DNA from: a bacterium
GTDB taxonomy: Bacteria; Pseudomonadota; Gammaproteobacteria; Nevskiales; OUC007
Direction: 5' to 3'
Length of the DNA stretch: 48,092 nucleotides
NCBI GenBank assembly: GCA_018222345.1
Contig: JAAFAL010000005.1
Location: forward strand, 1-48,092
The notes beneath the pieces were generated by a model. It was not told where the DNA came from. It did no database searches and saw nothing but the letters and a program-made list of their open reading frames with translations. Position 1 is the first letter of the stretch, and each line of letters begins with the position of its first letter. This document shows, piece by piece, positions 9,236 to 20,001 of this stretch. Position numbers and translations under genes: made by a program.

Positions 9236-10173
9236 TGCTTTCACGAGTCGCCGAACACTTCTACTGGTTCGGCCACTACATCGAACGCGCCGAAAACACT
9301 GCGCGCATCATTTTGGCCGAGTCCGAAATGATTCTGGACGTGCCAGATGTCAGCCACGTGCGCTGGCGCACCTTGATCGAGACCTGTGGTCAGGCACACA
9401 CCTTTGATGCGCTGGACATTGGCGACGACGAGGCCTCGGTATTGGGTTTTTTGCTCACCGACACGCGCAACCCGGGCTCGATCTTGCAAACCGTACTGTT
9501 CGCGCGCGAAAACCTGCGAGTGATACGTGACCGCGTGCCGCGCGAGCTGTCGGAGGCACTGTTGCGCCTGCGCGACCATGTCAAAAACAAGGGTGCCAAG
9601 TCATTGCAGCGCTCGGCGGCGCGCAGCGCTTATCTGCGCGGCGTGATCGACCTGTGCCAGATGTTTCGCGGCGCTGTCGAGGGCTCAATGAGTCGCGGCC
9701 CGGAATACCAATTCATGCGCCTGGGCCGCATGCTTGAGCGCGCCGACATGACCACGCGTGTGATGGACGTGCGCTACGACAAATTGCTCCCCGACACCGC
9801 CGACAACCTGGCCGGCCTGGACGAAATTCAGTGGGTTAGCGCGCTGAATTCGCTATCCGCCTTCCAGATGTATCGCCGCGAGGTACGCGGGCCGGTGCGG
9901 GCGCTGGATGTCATCGAGTTCCTGCTGCACAACCACGCCTTCCCGCGCTCGCTGCAATTCACGCTTGCGGCTTCACGTGATGCAGCCGGATTGCTGCCAA
10001 CGCCCGGCCCGGTCTGCAAGGCCTTGGACAGTGCACTGACCAAGATCGAAGGCTTGTCGGTCGCATCGCTGTCGCGCGATGGTGACAAGCTGCATAAAGC
10101 TATCGACAATCTGCAAATCGCCATCAACGGCGTGCACGGCAGCATCCACGAGGCTTACTTCAAGCCACAATAG
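9232..10173 (+). CDS. Alpha-E domain protein (DUF403)
   Basis: 313-residue all-helical protein of the alpha-E family, recognised by LSRVAEHFYWFGHYIERAEN at the N-terminus and GRMLERADMTTRVMDVRY near residue 165. Its start overlaps the preceding ATP-grasp stop by four bases (ATGA), which implies translational coupling. Alpha-E proteins nearly always occur beside or fused to permuted ATP-grasp proteins and probably form part of the same complex. No catalytic role is established. The following gene carries a second alpha-E domain fused to a second ATP-grasp domain. Confidence 0.9.
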   Translation: MMLSRVAEHFYWFGHYIERAENTARIILAESEMILDVPDVSHVRWRTLIETCGQAHTFDALDIGDDEASVLGFLLTDTRNPGSILQTVLFARENLRVIRDRVPRELSEALLRLRDHVKNKGAKSLQRSAARSAYLRGVIDLCQMFRGAVEGSMSRGPEYQFMRLGRMLERADMTTRVMDVRYDKLLPDTADNLAGLDEIQWVSALNSLSAFQMYRREVRGPVRALDVIEFLLHNHAFPRSLQFTLAASRDAAGLLPTPGPVCKALDSALTKIEGLSVASLSRDGDKLHKAIDNLQIAINGVHGSIHEAYFKPQ

Positions 10174-10197
10174 GCGCCCTCGGCCTCCGCGTAAGCA

Positions 10198-12657
10198 GTG
10201 ATCACAAACTTCCAAAACTATGTGGCCGACGCCGGGCGCTACGACGCCCTGCGCGGCGCCGATGGCCAACCCAGAGACGGCTGGCAGCGGCTGATCCAAT
10301 CGTTCTCGGCGCTGGACAGCCGCCGCGTGCAGGAATGCCGCCGCGAGCGCGACCGCCTGCTGACCGAAATGGGCATTGGTGGCAGCGCCGGCAGTGCAAG
10401 CAAAGCGCCCAAATGGAACCTGGACCTGCTGCCGTATGTGGTCACCAGCCAGGATTGGCGCGACATCGAAACCGGCCTGGCCCAGCGCGCCGAATTGCTG
10501 CGCGCGATTGCTGCCGACATCTACGGCGAACAACGCCTGCTGCGCAGTGGCTTACTGCCCGCCGAATGCGTGTTCGGCCATCCGGATTTCTTGCTGCCCT
10601 GTATTGGCGCCTCGGTGCCTGCCGAGCAACAACTGGTGCTCTACGGCGCCGAGATTGGCCGTGCGCCCGATGGCCAGCTATGGGTGACGCAAGACTGGAC
10701 ACAAACGCCTAGCGGCATGGGCTACGCGCTGATCTCGCGCATGGTCATCTCGCGCGTGTTCCCCAGCCTGTTCCGCGATGCTGGCGTGCATCCGGTGTTG
10801 CCATTCTTGCGCAGCCTGCGCAGCAACCTGATGCAACTGGCCGACAACGACGCCGACCAAATCGTGCTGATGACTGGCGGCGAAGCCAGCGACACCTACA
10901 ACGAGCACTTGTTGCTGGCCCGCCAACTCGGTATTGCACTGGTCGAAGGCCGCGACCTGCAAGTCAGCCATGGCCGGTGTTGGCTGCGTGGCACCGATAC
11001 CCGGCAACCGGTTTCGGTGATCTTGCGCCATCTGTTCGATGCTGATTGCGACCCGCTGGAACTCAACCGCCGCACGGCCACAGGCACCGCTGGCCTGCTG
11101 CAAGCTGTTCGCAACCGGCGGCTGTCGTTCGCCAACCCACTGGGTAGCGGCGTGCTGGAAAATCCGCTGCTGATGCGCGCCTTGCCACAACTGTGCGAAG
11201 CCGTTTTGGGCGAAACGCTCAAATTGCCGTCGGTGGACACGTGGTGGTGCGCCAACTCCAGCGAGCGAAAACATGTGCTGGCCAAGCTCGACAGCTTGCT
11301 GGTGCGCCGCGTAGATCGCCGCCGCGGCACCGCCACCCATTGGGGGCCAGGGCTAAGCCGCAGCAGCAAGTTGGCGCTGGCCGAACAAATCCAGGCGATG
11401 CCGGAAGCCTTTGTTGCGCACACCGCGCATGCCCATCCATCGGCACCCGTGTTGTCCGACCTTGGCGTGGCCTCGCATCCGGTGTCACTACGCACCTTTG
11501 CGGTAGGCAACGCCAGTGGCTTTCGGGTGATGAGCGGCGGCATTGCCCGCGCGAGCGAAAGCCCCGACGGCTGGCGCTACTCGGCCCGCCATGGCGGGCT
11601 GTTCAAAGATGTGTGGGTGCTGGGCACCGAGCCATGGCACGAAGCACAGACCCTGCCGCAGTTCCTGCCGCGGCAAAGCACAGCCATGCAATTGGCGCGG
11701 CCGCGGGTGGCAGAAAACTTGTTCTGGTTGGGCCGCTATGCAGCGCGCACCGACAGTCTGGCGCGGCTGCTGGGCCTGTGCCTGCAGGCCGTCGATCACG
11801 CTGGCGACCTCGCTGGGCAACAGACCGCCGAGCAACTGCTGGCGCTGCTGCGGATTCACACCGGCATCCCACTCAATGCTGATTTCCAGAATGCCGACAC
11901 CGAACAGCAAGCGGCCGACCCCGGCTTGCGCGCCTTGATTAGCGGCCCGCATCCCAGCGCCTTGTGGCCAACAATCGACGCGCTGGCGAAAGCTGCGCAG
12001 CCGATTCAGGACTATTTCGTGCCACGCGCCGCAGAGTTGATTCATACGCTGAGCGCGGTGACTGGTGAGGACGACGCGCAAGAGCACCCACAGTGGCAGG
12101 TCGAGCGCATCGCGCTGCAGACCACCGCGCTGCTAGGCCAGCTACTCAACGAGCTGCCAGACACCAACGCCGCCGCGGTGATCGAGATGGGCAGTACCCT
12201 GGAGCATTGCCTGGCCATTGTTCGCGTGCTGCGCGGCACCCTGATCGGCACCGACACACTGCCTGCCGGCCTGGTGCCTGCGCTGCTGCAACTGTTCAAC
12301 ATCACCGCATCGCGCAGCAGCGACGACGACCAGCGACTGGCGGTGTTGCGCGCCAGCGTGACAGACACCACCAACCCGCAATCCCTGCGCCGGCGTTTGA
12401 TGCGGCTGGAACAATTACTCGACACACCAGCCACGCAAATGCCGGCAGACGGCTTGGTGCGTGATATTGCCGACCAGATCACTCACCTGGGCTTGGCCAA
12501 GTTGGACGGCTTGGCTGCTGCCCCGCAACCTGGCGGCCCGCTAGACCTGTGGCTGGACAGCTTGCAGCAGGGCCTGCGCAAGGTCTCGCCGCGTATCCAG
12601 GCGCGCTTTACGCCGCGGCGTGCCAAGTCGCAAGCGCAGCTGGTGCCAACAAGCTGA
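10198..12657 (+). CDS. Fused circularly permuted ATP-grasp and alpha-E protein
   Basis: 819-residue fusion. Residues about 20-475 are a permuted ATP-grasp domain paralogous to the gene at 7775. Residues about 490-800 are an alpha-E domain (RPRVAENLFWLGRYAARTDSL). Compared with the 7775 copy, several polar positions have changed: EDNLRVPSG is QDWTQTPSG here, KPANESGG is RRVDRRRG, and HVDLRPF is PVSLRTF. Metal or nucleotide binding may therefore be altered or lost. It starts at a GTG 24 nt after the previous stop with no clear Shine-Dalgarno sequence, and its stop overlaps the next start (TGATG). It may be a non-catalytic partner or have a different substrate. Confidence 0.88.
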   Translation: MITNFQNYVADAGRYDALRGADGQPRDGWQRLIQSFSALDSRRVQECRRERDRLLTEMGIGGSAGSASKAPKWNLDLLPYVVTSQDWRDIETGLAQRAELLRAIAADIYGEQRLLRSGLLPAECVFGHPDFLLPCIGASVPAEQQLVLYGAEIGRAPDGQLWVTQDWTQTPSGMGYALISRMVISRVFPSLFRDAGVHPVLPFLRSLRSNLMQLADNDADQIVLMTGGEASDTYNEHLLLARQLGIALVEGRDLQVSHGRCWLRGTDTRQPVSVILRHLFDADCDPLELNRRTATGTAGLLQAVRNRRLSFANPLGSGVLENPLLMRALPQLCEAVLGETLKLPSVDTWWCANSSERKHVLAKLDSLLVRRVDRRRGTATHWGPGLSRSSKLALAEQIQAMPEAFVAHTAHAHPSAPVLSDLGVASHPVSLRTFAVGNASGFRVMSGGIARASESPDGWRYSARHGGLFKDVWVLGTEPWHEAQTLPQFLPRQSTAMQLARPRVAENLFWLGRYAARTDSLARLLGLCLQAVDHAGDLAGQQTAEQLLALLRIHTGIPLNADFQNADTEQQAADPGLRALISGPHPSALWPTIDALAKAAQPIQDYFVPRAAELIHTLSAVTGEDDAQEHPQWQVERIALQTTALLGQLLNELPDTNAAAVIEMGSTLEHCLAIVRVLRGTLIGTDTLPAGLVPALLQLFNITASRSSDDDQRLAVLRASVTDTTNPQSLRRRLMRLEQLLDTPATQMPADGLVRDIADQITHLGLAKLDGLAAAPQPGGPLDLWLDSLQQGLRKVSPRIQARFTPRRAKSQAQLVPTS

Positions 12658-13568
12658 TGCGCTACACCATCCGCCATTACACCGACTACCGCTACGCGAA
12701 GCCGGTCGATCAAGCGCAGAATCAGTTGCGCATGCTGCTGCGCGACACGCCCAACCAACATTGCCTGAGTTACGGCGTGCGGGTTACGCCGAAGCCGCAT
12801 TGGAGTCGCATGCACCGCGATGCGCTTGGCAACAAGTTTTTGTATCTGGAAGCCGACAAGCCGCACAAGCGGTTCAAAATTTTCGTCCGGCATGATGTCG
12901 AGGTCACACCGCCGGCCGCAATTGACCCCGCGCAAACGCCGGCTTGGGAAACGCTGCACGATCTGCACCGCAGCGGCACGCTGGACGAATCGGACGCCAT
13001 GCATGGTTTTCCCAGCCTGATGATCCCGGTCAACCCCACCTTGGCGACACTAGCCAAGCCGCACTTCACTGCTGGCCGGCCGGTATTGGAAGCGGCGCTA
13101 GCGCTGAACACCGCCATCAACCGCGACTTTACGTTCGACCCCCAGGCCACCAGCGTGGCCAGCCCAGTGGTCGAGGTGCTACGCGGCCGCCGCGGTGTGT
13201 GCCAAGATTTCAGCCACGTGATGATCGCTGCACTTCGCAGCATGGGCTTGATGGCGCGCTACGTCAGCGGCTACATCGAAACCTTGCCGCCGCCCGGCAA
13301 ACCCCGGCTGGTGGGTGCCGACGCTTCACACGCCTGGGTGAGCCTGTGGTGCGGCCCGGATGTCGGCTGGCAAGACCTCGACCCCACCAATAACTCGCAA
13401 CCGAGCGGCCAGCACATCACCACCGCCTGGGGGCGCGATTACAACGATGTCATCCCGCTAAACGGCGTGGTGTCGGGCGGTGGCGGCCAGACCAAGTTGA
13501 GCATCCGCGTTGACGTGATGCGCCACGACACGCAGCAATTTCAGTCGCAGTCGCAGAGCCAGTACTAG
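12657..13568 (+). CDS. Transglutaminase-like cysteine peptidase family protein
   Basis: 303-residue protein with an N-terminal beta domain (RYTIRHYTDYRYAKPVDQAQ) and a transglutaminase core. The triad is Cys182 (RGVCQDFSH), His225 (DASHAWVSL) and Asp242 (LDPTNN). The frame stays open further upstream, but the ATG at 12657 overlaps the previous stop (TGATG) and gives the standard family N-terminus. It is the last gene of the five-gene ATP-grasp/alpha-E/transglutaminase operon. With the 4476 product it supplies two papain-fold activities that could cut or cross-link a peptide made by the ATP-grasp enzymes. The C-terminal tail is glutamine/serine-rich (QFQSQSQSQY). Confidence 0.9.
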   Translation: MRYTIRHYTDYRYAKPVDQAQNQLRMLLRDTPNQHCLSYGVRVTPKPHWSRMHRDALGNKFLYLEADKPHKRFKIFVRHDVEVTPPAAIDPAQTPAWETLHDLHRSGTLDESDAMHGFPSLMIPVNPTLATLAKPHFTAGRPVLEAALALNTAINRDFTFDPQATSVASPVVEVLRGRRGVCQDFSHVMIAALRSMGLMARYVSGYIETLPPPGKPRLVGADASHAWVSLWCGPDVGWQDLDPTNNSQPSGQHITTAWGRDYNDVIPLNGVVSGGGGQTKLSIRVDVMRHDTQQFQSQSQSQY

Positions 13569-13577
13569 GCCGTAACG

Positions 13578-14660
13578 CTAGGGCTTAACGATCAAGCCCT
13601 GCTGCGGCGGCACCGTGCCATTGCAAATGGCTGGATACTTAGCAGCAAGCGCCGCCAAACCATCAACGGCCGTCAGCTCCAGCCACGCTGCGCTTTGCTT
13701 AACACCGGCGGCGAGGAACGCTTGGCTCTTGCTGGCAAAACCGTCGGCGCCCCAGTCGGCGATGCGCTTTTGAATATGACTGGGCGCAAAAAAGAAATTG
13801 CTGCGCGGATCAGCCGCCACCCCTTGGCCACCGGCCGCCTCCCAATGGGTCATACCCACCAGCACGCACTGTTTCAGCGCATCGCCCAAGCGCTCAATCA
13901 ATGACGACAACAGCGCGCTATTGCCCGACATATCGACAATGACGGTGGCTTTGCTTGTATCCAGTTGATCGACAGCGTCGTAGCTCAGTACCGACGCATA
14001 AACGCCCAGTTCGTCAACAAACTGTGTATTGCGCTGCGACGTGACGCCAACCACTGCCGGGGCAGTGTCGGCCGCCGCCAAACCTTGCGCCAAGCCAATG
14101 CTGGTCTTGCTGGACGCGCTGAGGATGACGACCTGCTCGGCGCTGTAATAGTCCGCACTTTCCAAGGCATCGCACAGGCAAAACGAGGTTACGTACAGCG
14201 GCCACAGCAACATGCGGTAGGCATCCATGGCGACGTCATAGCCGGGCTCGGCCGCAACACGGGAATAGGCGTTGTAGGTCGGCGGCAACTTCGCGCGGTG
14301 GGGCGCACCGTCAAACAGCCGCTGCGCGCTGATGCGCTCGGGCTGCAGCACCCATTGATGCGCCGGCGGCCAGTAGCCGAACAGCCGCTCGCCAACCGGG
14401 ACATCGGCGTGGCGTGATTCGGAGACTGTCGCGAAGCCCCACACCGGCGTCATGCCCCACGTGTCGTCGGTGTCATCTGCTGGGGGGAAGAACTGCCAAT
14501 AGCCCAGCGTGTCACCCGCCGCGGCATAAGTGACATTGTTGGCGGTGTAAGCAAACCGCTCGACGGCAACACGAACCTGACCGTCTTCCAGCGTGGCCTG
14601 CGGCGCATCAACGATGCGATGGGTGGCAAAGTCGTCGCGCCGTACCTGAAATTGCTGCAT
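13578..14660 (-). CDS. DUF2855 family protein
   Basis: 360-residue protein of the uncharacterised DUF2855 family. It resembles medium-chain dehydrogenase-like proteins: an N-terminal catalytic-like part (VERFAYTANNVTYAAAGDTLG) and a Rossmann-like segment (EQVVILSASSKTSIGLAQGL, about residues 180-199). The frame opens upstream at 14759, but the ATG at 14660 (MQQFQVRRDD) has a GGAG site and avoids overlapping rluE. It lies 22 nt downstream of rluE on the same strand and converges with the transglutaminase operon, leaving only 9 nt between stops. No function is known. An NAD(P)-linked oxidoreductase role is only an inference from the fold. Confidence 0.8.
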   Translation of the reverse strand: MQQFQVRRDDFATHRIVDAPQATLEDGQVRVAVERFAYTANNVTYAAAGDTLGYWQFFPPADDTDDTWGMTPVWGFATVSESRHADVPVGERLFGYWPPAHQWVLQPERISAQRLFDGAPHRAKLPPTYNAYSRVAAEPGYDVAMDAYRMLLWPLYVTSFCLCDALESADYYSAEQVVILSASSKTSIGLAQGLAAADTAPAVVGVTSQRNTQFVDELGVYASVLSYDAVDQLDTSKATVIVDMSGNSALLSSLIERLGDALKQCVLVGMTHWEAAGGQGVAADPRSNFFFAPSHIQKRIADWGADGFASKSQAFLAAGVKQSAAWLELTAVDGLAALAAKYPAICNGTVPPQQGLIVKP

Positions 14661-14682
14661 GTCTGGCTCCGTAGTTTGTTGC

Positions 14683-15276
14683 TTAGCCGCCACGTGCGGC
14701 GCGCAATTGATTGATTTGTTCGTTGGACAGCCGGCGCGATTGACCCGGCGCCAATCCATCCAAGTGTATCGGGCCGATGGCGGCGCGAATCAGCCTCAAG
14801 GTTGGATGCCCGACGGCTGCTGTCATACGGCGCACCTGCCTGTTGCGGCCTTCGGCCAGTTGCAGAGCCAGCCACGTGGTTGGGATGGACTGTCGCTGCC
14901 GGATGGGCGGATCGCGCGGCCATAGTTCAGGTTGCGCAATCACGCTGGCCTTTGCCGGTCGGCTTTGGCCATCTTTAAGCGCAACACCGCTGCGCAATAC
15001 AGCCAGCGCCTGCTCGCCGGGCTCGCCCTCGACCTGCGCCCAATAGGTCTTCCACAACTTGCCGCGGCGGCGGCTGCCGGGCTGTGTGATCGCTGCCTGC
15101 AGCGCGCCATCGTCGGTCAGCAACACCAAGCCTTCGCTGTCGGTATCCAGGCGGCCGGCGGGATACACGTCGGGCTGATCAACCACATCCGCCAAGGTCG
15201 GCTTGCCGCCCGAGTCCGAAAACTGGCAAATCATGCCGTAGGGCTTGTTCAATGCAATGCAGGTTTTGCTTGGCAT
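14683..15276 (-). CDS. rluE: 23S rRNA pseudouridine synthase, RluE type
   Basis: 197-residue pseudouridine synthase of the RsuA/RluE group. It lacks the S4 domain of RsuA/RluB and begins directly with the catalytic fold (CIALNKPYGMICQFSDSGGK), as in RluE. The catalytic aspartate lies in GRLDTDSEGLVLLTDDG (Asp about residue 43). The family C-terminal motif EGRNRQVRRMTAAVGHPTLR follows (about 140-158). RluE converts U2457 of E. coli 23S rRNA to pseudouridine in the peptidyl-transferase centre. The choice of RluE over RluF or RluB rests on length, lack of S4 and the N-terminal motif. Confidence 0.9.
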   Translation of the reverse strand: MPSKTCIALNKPYGMICQFSDSGGKPTLADVVDQPDVYPAGRLDTDSEGLVLLTDDGALQAAITQPGSRRRGKLWKTYWAQVEGEPGEQALAVLRSGVALKDGQSRPAKASVIAQPELWPRDPPIRQRQSIPTTWLALQLAEGRNRQVRRMTAAVGHPTLRLIRAAIGPIHLDGLAPGQSRRLSNEQINQLRAARGG

Positions 15277-15378
15277 GCGCGCAGGGTAGCAATGTCGGCT
15301 GTCGCAGTTGTGCTGGCGTGGTTTCTCAGCCGAGGCTTTCGCGCGACAATGCGCAGCCGCCCCACGCCCTCACCGCCC

Positions 15379-15807
15379 ATGCAAAACATCCTGACCGTGT
15401 GCACCGGCAACATTTGCCGCAGCCCACTCGCCGAATACGCCCTCAAACGCGCGCTGCCGGATCGCAACATTGCATCGGCTGGCGTGGGTGCGATGGTGGG
15501 CTGGCATGCCACGGACGAAGCGCAAGACGTTGGCAGGCGCAATGGCTTGGAGATGCGCGACCACATTGCTCAGCAGTTGGGGCTGCGCCATATCCAGAAT
15601 TTCGATGTGCTGCTGACCGCCGAAGCGGGCCATGTGCAATGGATACACGCCAACTACCCCGAATCACGGGGCCGCGTGTTCCTGCTGAACCACTGGGGTA
15701 GCAAGCAAGACATCCAAGACCCGTACCGCAGGCCGATGGAGATTTACGAGTCGGTATATGCCGAGATCGATGCCGCCGTCAGCGCCTGGGCAGAGCGCCT
15801 GAAGTAA
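15379..15807 (+). CDS. Low-molecular-weight protein tyrosine phosphatase
   Basis: 142-residue cytoplasmic phosphatase of the LMW-PTP family. The P-loop CX5R is at the N-terminus (Cys8-TGNIC-Arg14-SP) and the general acid is Asp114 in DPYRRP. The open frame extends far upstream over rluE in antisense. The ATG at 15379 puts the P-loop at the usual residue 8, while an ATG at 15349 would add ten residues. Neither has a clear Shine-Dalgarno sequence. No exopolysaccharide or arsenate genes adjoin it, so its partner is unknown. A bidirectional terminator follows 15 nt after the stop. Confidence 0.88.
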   Translation: MQNILTVCTGNICRSPLAEYALKRALPDRNIASAGVGAMVGWHATDEAQDVGRRNGLEMRDHIAQQLGLRHIQNFDVLLTAEAGHVQWIHANYPESRGRVFLLNHWGSKQDIQDPYRRPMEIYESVYAEIDAAVSAWAERLK

Positions 15808-15822
15808 CTGCATTTTGAACAC

Positions 15823-15860
15823 AAAAAAGCCCCGGACGCTGACGCGGCCGAGGCTTTTTT
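15823..15860. terminator. Bidirectional Rho-independent terminator
   Basis: AAAAAAGCC (15823-15831 region) pairs with GGCTTTTTT (15852-15860), with a further CGG/CCG pairing across one mismatch. A T-run on either strand lets it serve both the phosphatase gene (plus) and the DUF2853 gene (minus), which converge here. Confidence 0.85.
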
Positions 15861-15872
15861 GAAACGCGATAC

Positions 15873-16214
15873 TTAAGCGTACGCGCCGCTTTTGCGCGTG
15901 GCTTTGACAATCAGATAGTAGAACGCCGGGCGCATCTTGTTCGAGGTGCGCGAGCCAATGGCTTCAATGGCATCTGCAATGGCCTTGTCCTGCTTGGCTT
16001 CGTCGGTGATGCCGAGCTTCTTCTCAAACAGGTTCTTCTTGATGCGCGCGACTTCATCTTTGTCTTTCGCGGCAACTAAAAAGCTGTCCTTGTTGTAGAT
16101 AGACGGGCCGAGGCTTTTTGCAATGGCTTTCAGCAGCGTGGCGTCCACCGTTTTTACTCCGCTCTTTTCGAGCTGGGCGGTGCACTTTTCCAAAACTTCG
16201 TCGAGTTTGCTCAA
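15873..16214 (-). CDS. DUF2853 family protein
   Basis: 113-residue small, charged, probably cytoplasmic protein of the DUF2853 family, recognised from LGPSIYNKDSFLVAAKDKDEVARIKKN and the lysine-rich C-terminal half. The open frame continues to an ATG at 16298. I chose the TTG at 16214 because GGAGA stands 7 nt before it and the resulting N-terminus (LSKLDEVLEKCTAQLEK) matches where family similarity begins. Function is unknown. It ends at the shared bidirectional terminator. Confidence 0.75.
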   Translation of the reverse strand: MSKLDEVLEKCTAQLEKSGVKTVDATLLKAIAKSLGPSIYNKDSFLVAAKDKDEVARIKKNLFEKKLGITDEAKQDKAIADAIEAIGSRTSNKMRPAFYYLIVKATRKSGAYA

Positions 16215-16344
16215 GGGTCTTCTCCAAGTTCGCAATGATTGAGCGGAGGCTGAACTATCTTCGCTTACGCGGCAAAGTGCAAACTTGGGCGCGAGCAAGG
16301 CGTGATGCGGTGCTCATTTGCAGAACGGTCCGTCCAGGGCGAAT

Positions 16345-16376
16345 AAAAAAAGCCCCACTCGAAGGTGGGGCTTTTT
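16345..16376 (-). terminator. Rho-independent terminator of fadBA
   Basis: AAAAAGCCCCAC (from about 16348) pairs perfectly with GTGGGGCTTTTT around a short TCGAAG loop. It lies about 20 nt beyond the fadA stop. The symmetrical A/T tails would also stop transcription from the other direction. Confidence 0.9.
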
Positions 16377-16396
16377 CTTGCTTTGCATGCTAGTGC

Positions 16397-17557
16397 TTAG
16401 TGCACGCGCTCCATCACAGTTGCCACACCTTGCCCCATGCCGATGCACATGGTGGCCAGGCCCAGCGTGCCGTCTTCGGAGCTGAGGATGTGTGCCAGGT
16501 TGCCGGTGATGCGGCTACCCGAGCAACCCAGCGGGTGACCCAGTGCGATGGCACCGCCGCGCACGTTGATGACGTCCTGGCGATCCAGCAACTTCATCTC
16601 GGTGAGCACGGCGAGGCTTTGCGCGGCGAACGCTTCGTTGAGTTCGAAGTAGTCGATATCCTTGAGATCGACACCGGCTTTCTTTAGCGCCTGCTGGCTG
16701 GCGGGCACCGGGCCGCGGCCCATGATGGATGGGTCGCAACCCGCCCAACCCATGCCGCGGATCTTCACCAGCGGTTTCAGGCCAAGTGCCTTGGCCTTTT
16801 CGGCGCTCATGACCAGCACGGCAGACGCGCCGTCGGACAGCGCCGAACTATTGCCGGCGGTGACTGTGCCGCGTGGGTCGAACACTGGGCGCAGACCGCC
16901 CAAGCCGTCTAGGTTGGCGTCGGCACGGGCGACTTCATCGTTCGTGCTCATGATGAAGTTGCCGGCCTCGTCGTGCGCTTCGGTGGCCAGCACCTGGTCG
17001 GCATTGACGCCCGACTTTTGTGCGGCAACAGCGCGGCGATGGCTCTCCAGCGCAAACTCGTCCTGGCTCTTGCGGTCGATGCCATTGAGCTTGCCGAGCA
17101 TTTCGGCGGTCAAGCCCATCATGCCTGCGGCCTTGGCGGCCACCAGCGAGAAGTGCGGGTTGAAATCAATGCCGTGGTTCATGGGCACGTGGCCCATGTG
17201 CTCGACGCCGCCACACAGGTAGATGTCGCCCTGGCCGGCCAGCACGTTGCTAGCGGCGATGTGGATGGCGCTCATCGAACTGCCACACAGGCGGTTGACG
17301 GTTTGCCCCGGCACGCTGTGCGGCAAGCCGGCCAGCAGGCTGGCGTTGCGGGCAATGTTGAAGCCCTGCTCCAGCGTTTGCTGCACGCAGCCCCACACCA
17401 CATCGTCGATGTCGGCGGGCTTGACGGCCTCGTTGCGGGCCAGGATGCCCTTGATCAGATGCGCCGACAGGTCTTCGGCGCGCACGTTGCGAAATTGGCC
17501 ATTCTTGCTCTTGCCCATGGGGGTGCGAACGGCGTCAACAATTACGACTTCAGTCAT
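16397..17557 (-). CDS. fadA: Acetyl-CoA C-acyltransferase (3-ketoacyl-CoA thiolase) FadA
   Basis: 386-residue thiolase, beta subunit of the fatty acid oxidation complex. It cleaves 3-ketoacyl-CoA with CoA to give acetyl-CoA and a shortened acyl-CoA. The nucleophile is Cys91 ([11 protein letters not shown]), the same position as in E. coli FadA. The other catalytic residues are in [16 protein letters not shown] (His) and [11 protein letters not shown] (Cys), near 342 and 372. GGAGAA precedes the ATG at 17557. It follows fadB after a 27-nt gap, forming a fadB-fadA operon closed by the terminator at 16345-16376. In this window it fits with the phasin as part of fatty acid and storage-lipid metabolism. 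Confidence 0.96.
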   Translation of the reverse strand: MTEVVIVDAVRTPMGKSKNGQFRNVRAEDLSAHLIKGILARNEAVKPADIDDVVWGCVQQTLEQGFNIARNASLLAGLPHSVPGQTVNRLCGSSMSAIHIAASNVLAGQGDIYLCGGVEHMGHVPMNHGIDFNPHFSLVAAKAAGMMGLTAEMLGKLNGIDRKSQDEFALESHRRAVAAQKSGVNADQVLATEAHDEAGNFIMSTNDEVARADANLDGLGGLRPVFDPRGTVTAGNSSALSDGASAVLVMSAEKAKALGLKPLVKIRGMGWAGCDPSIMGRGPVPASQQALKKAGVDLKDIDYFELNEAFAAQSLAVLTEMKLLDRQDVINVRGGAIALGHPLGCSGSRITGNLAHILSSEDGTLGLATMCIGMGQGVATVMERVH

Positions 17558-17584
17558 ATCAATTCTCCAAAATTCTGGTGTTGT

Positions 17585-19738
<2,154 letters not shown>

Positions 19739-19937
19739 AAGGAGTCTCGTGTTGCTTGTGAACTGGCACCCCGGCTGCTGACCGCTTGGCCGCGCCATTT
19801 GGGCTGTGTGGTTGCGCTGCACACCTGTGCATGCGAGTCGGCGACTATATCGGCCTGACCCCGGCAGGTAAACCGCATGAAACATTCCAAACTGCCGTAT
19901 TGCCCATGAGCAGGCGCTTTGCGGCGCGCGCCCTGCT

Positions 19938-19966
19938 TTGACAGCTTGCGCGGGCAAACCTACACT
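19938..19966 (+). promoter_or_regulatory. Sigma-70 promoter of the phasin gene
   Basis: Consensus -35 TTGACA (19938-19943), exactly 17 nt of spacer, then a -10-like TACACT (19961-19966). The predicted start near 19973 leaves a leader of about 29 nt that contains the GAGGGAG ribosome-binding site of the phasin gene. The rest of the 263-bp fadB-phasin gap shows no gene. Confidence 0.7.
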
Positions 19967-20001
19967 CACCGTCCGACTTTACTTTTTAAGCTGAGGGAGT
20001 T

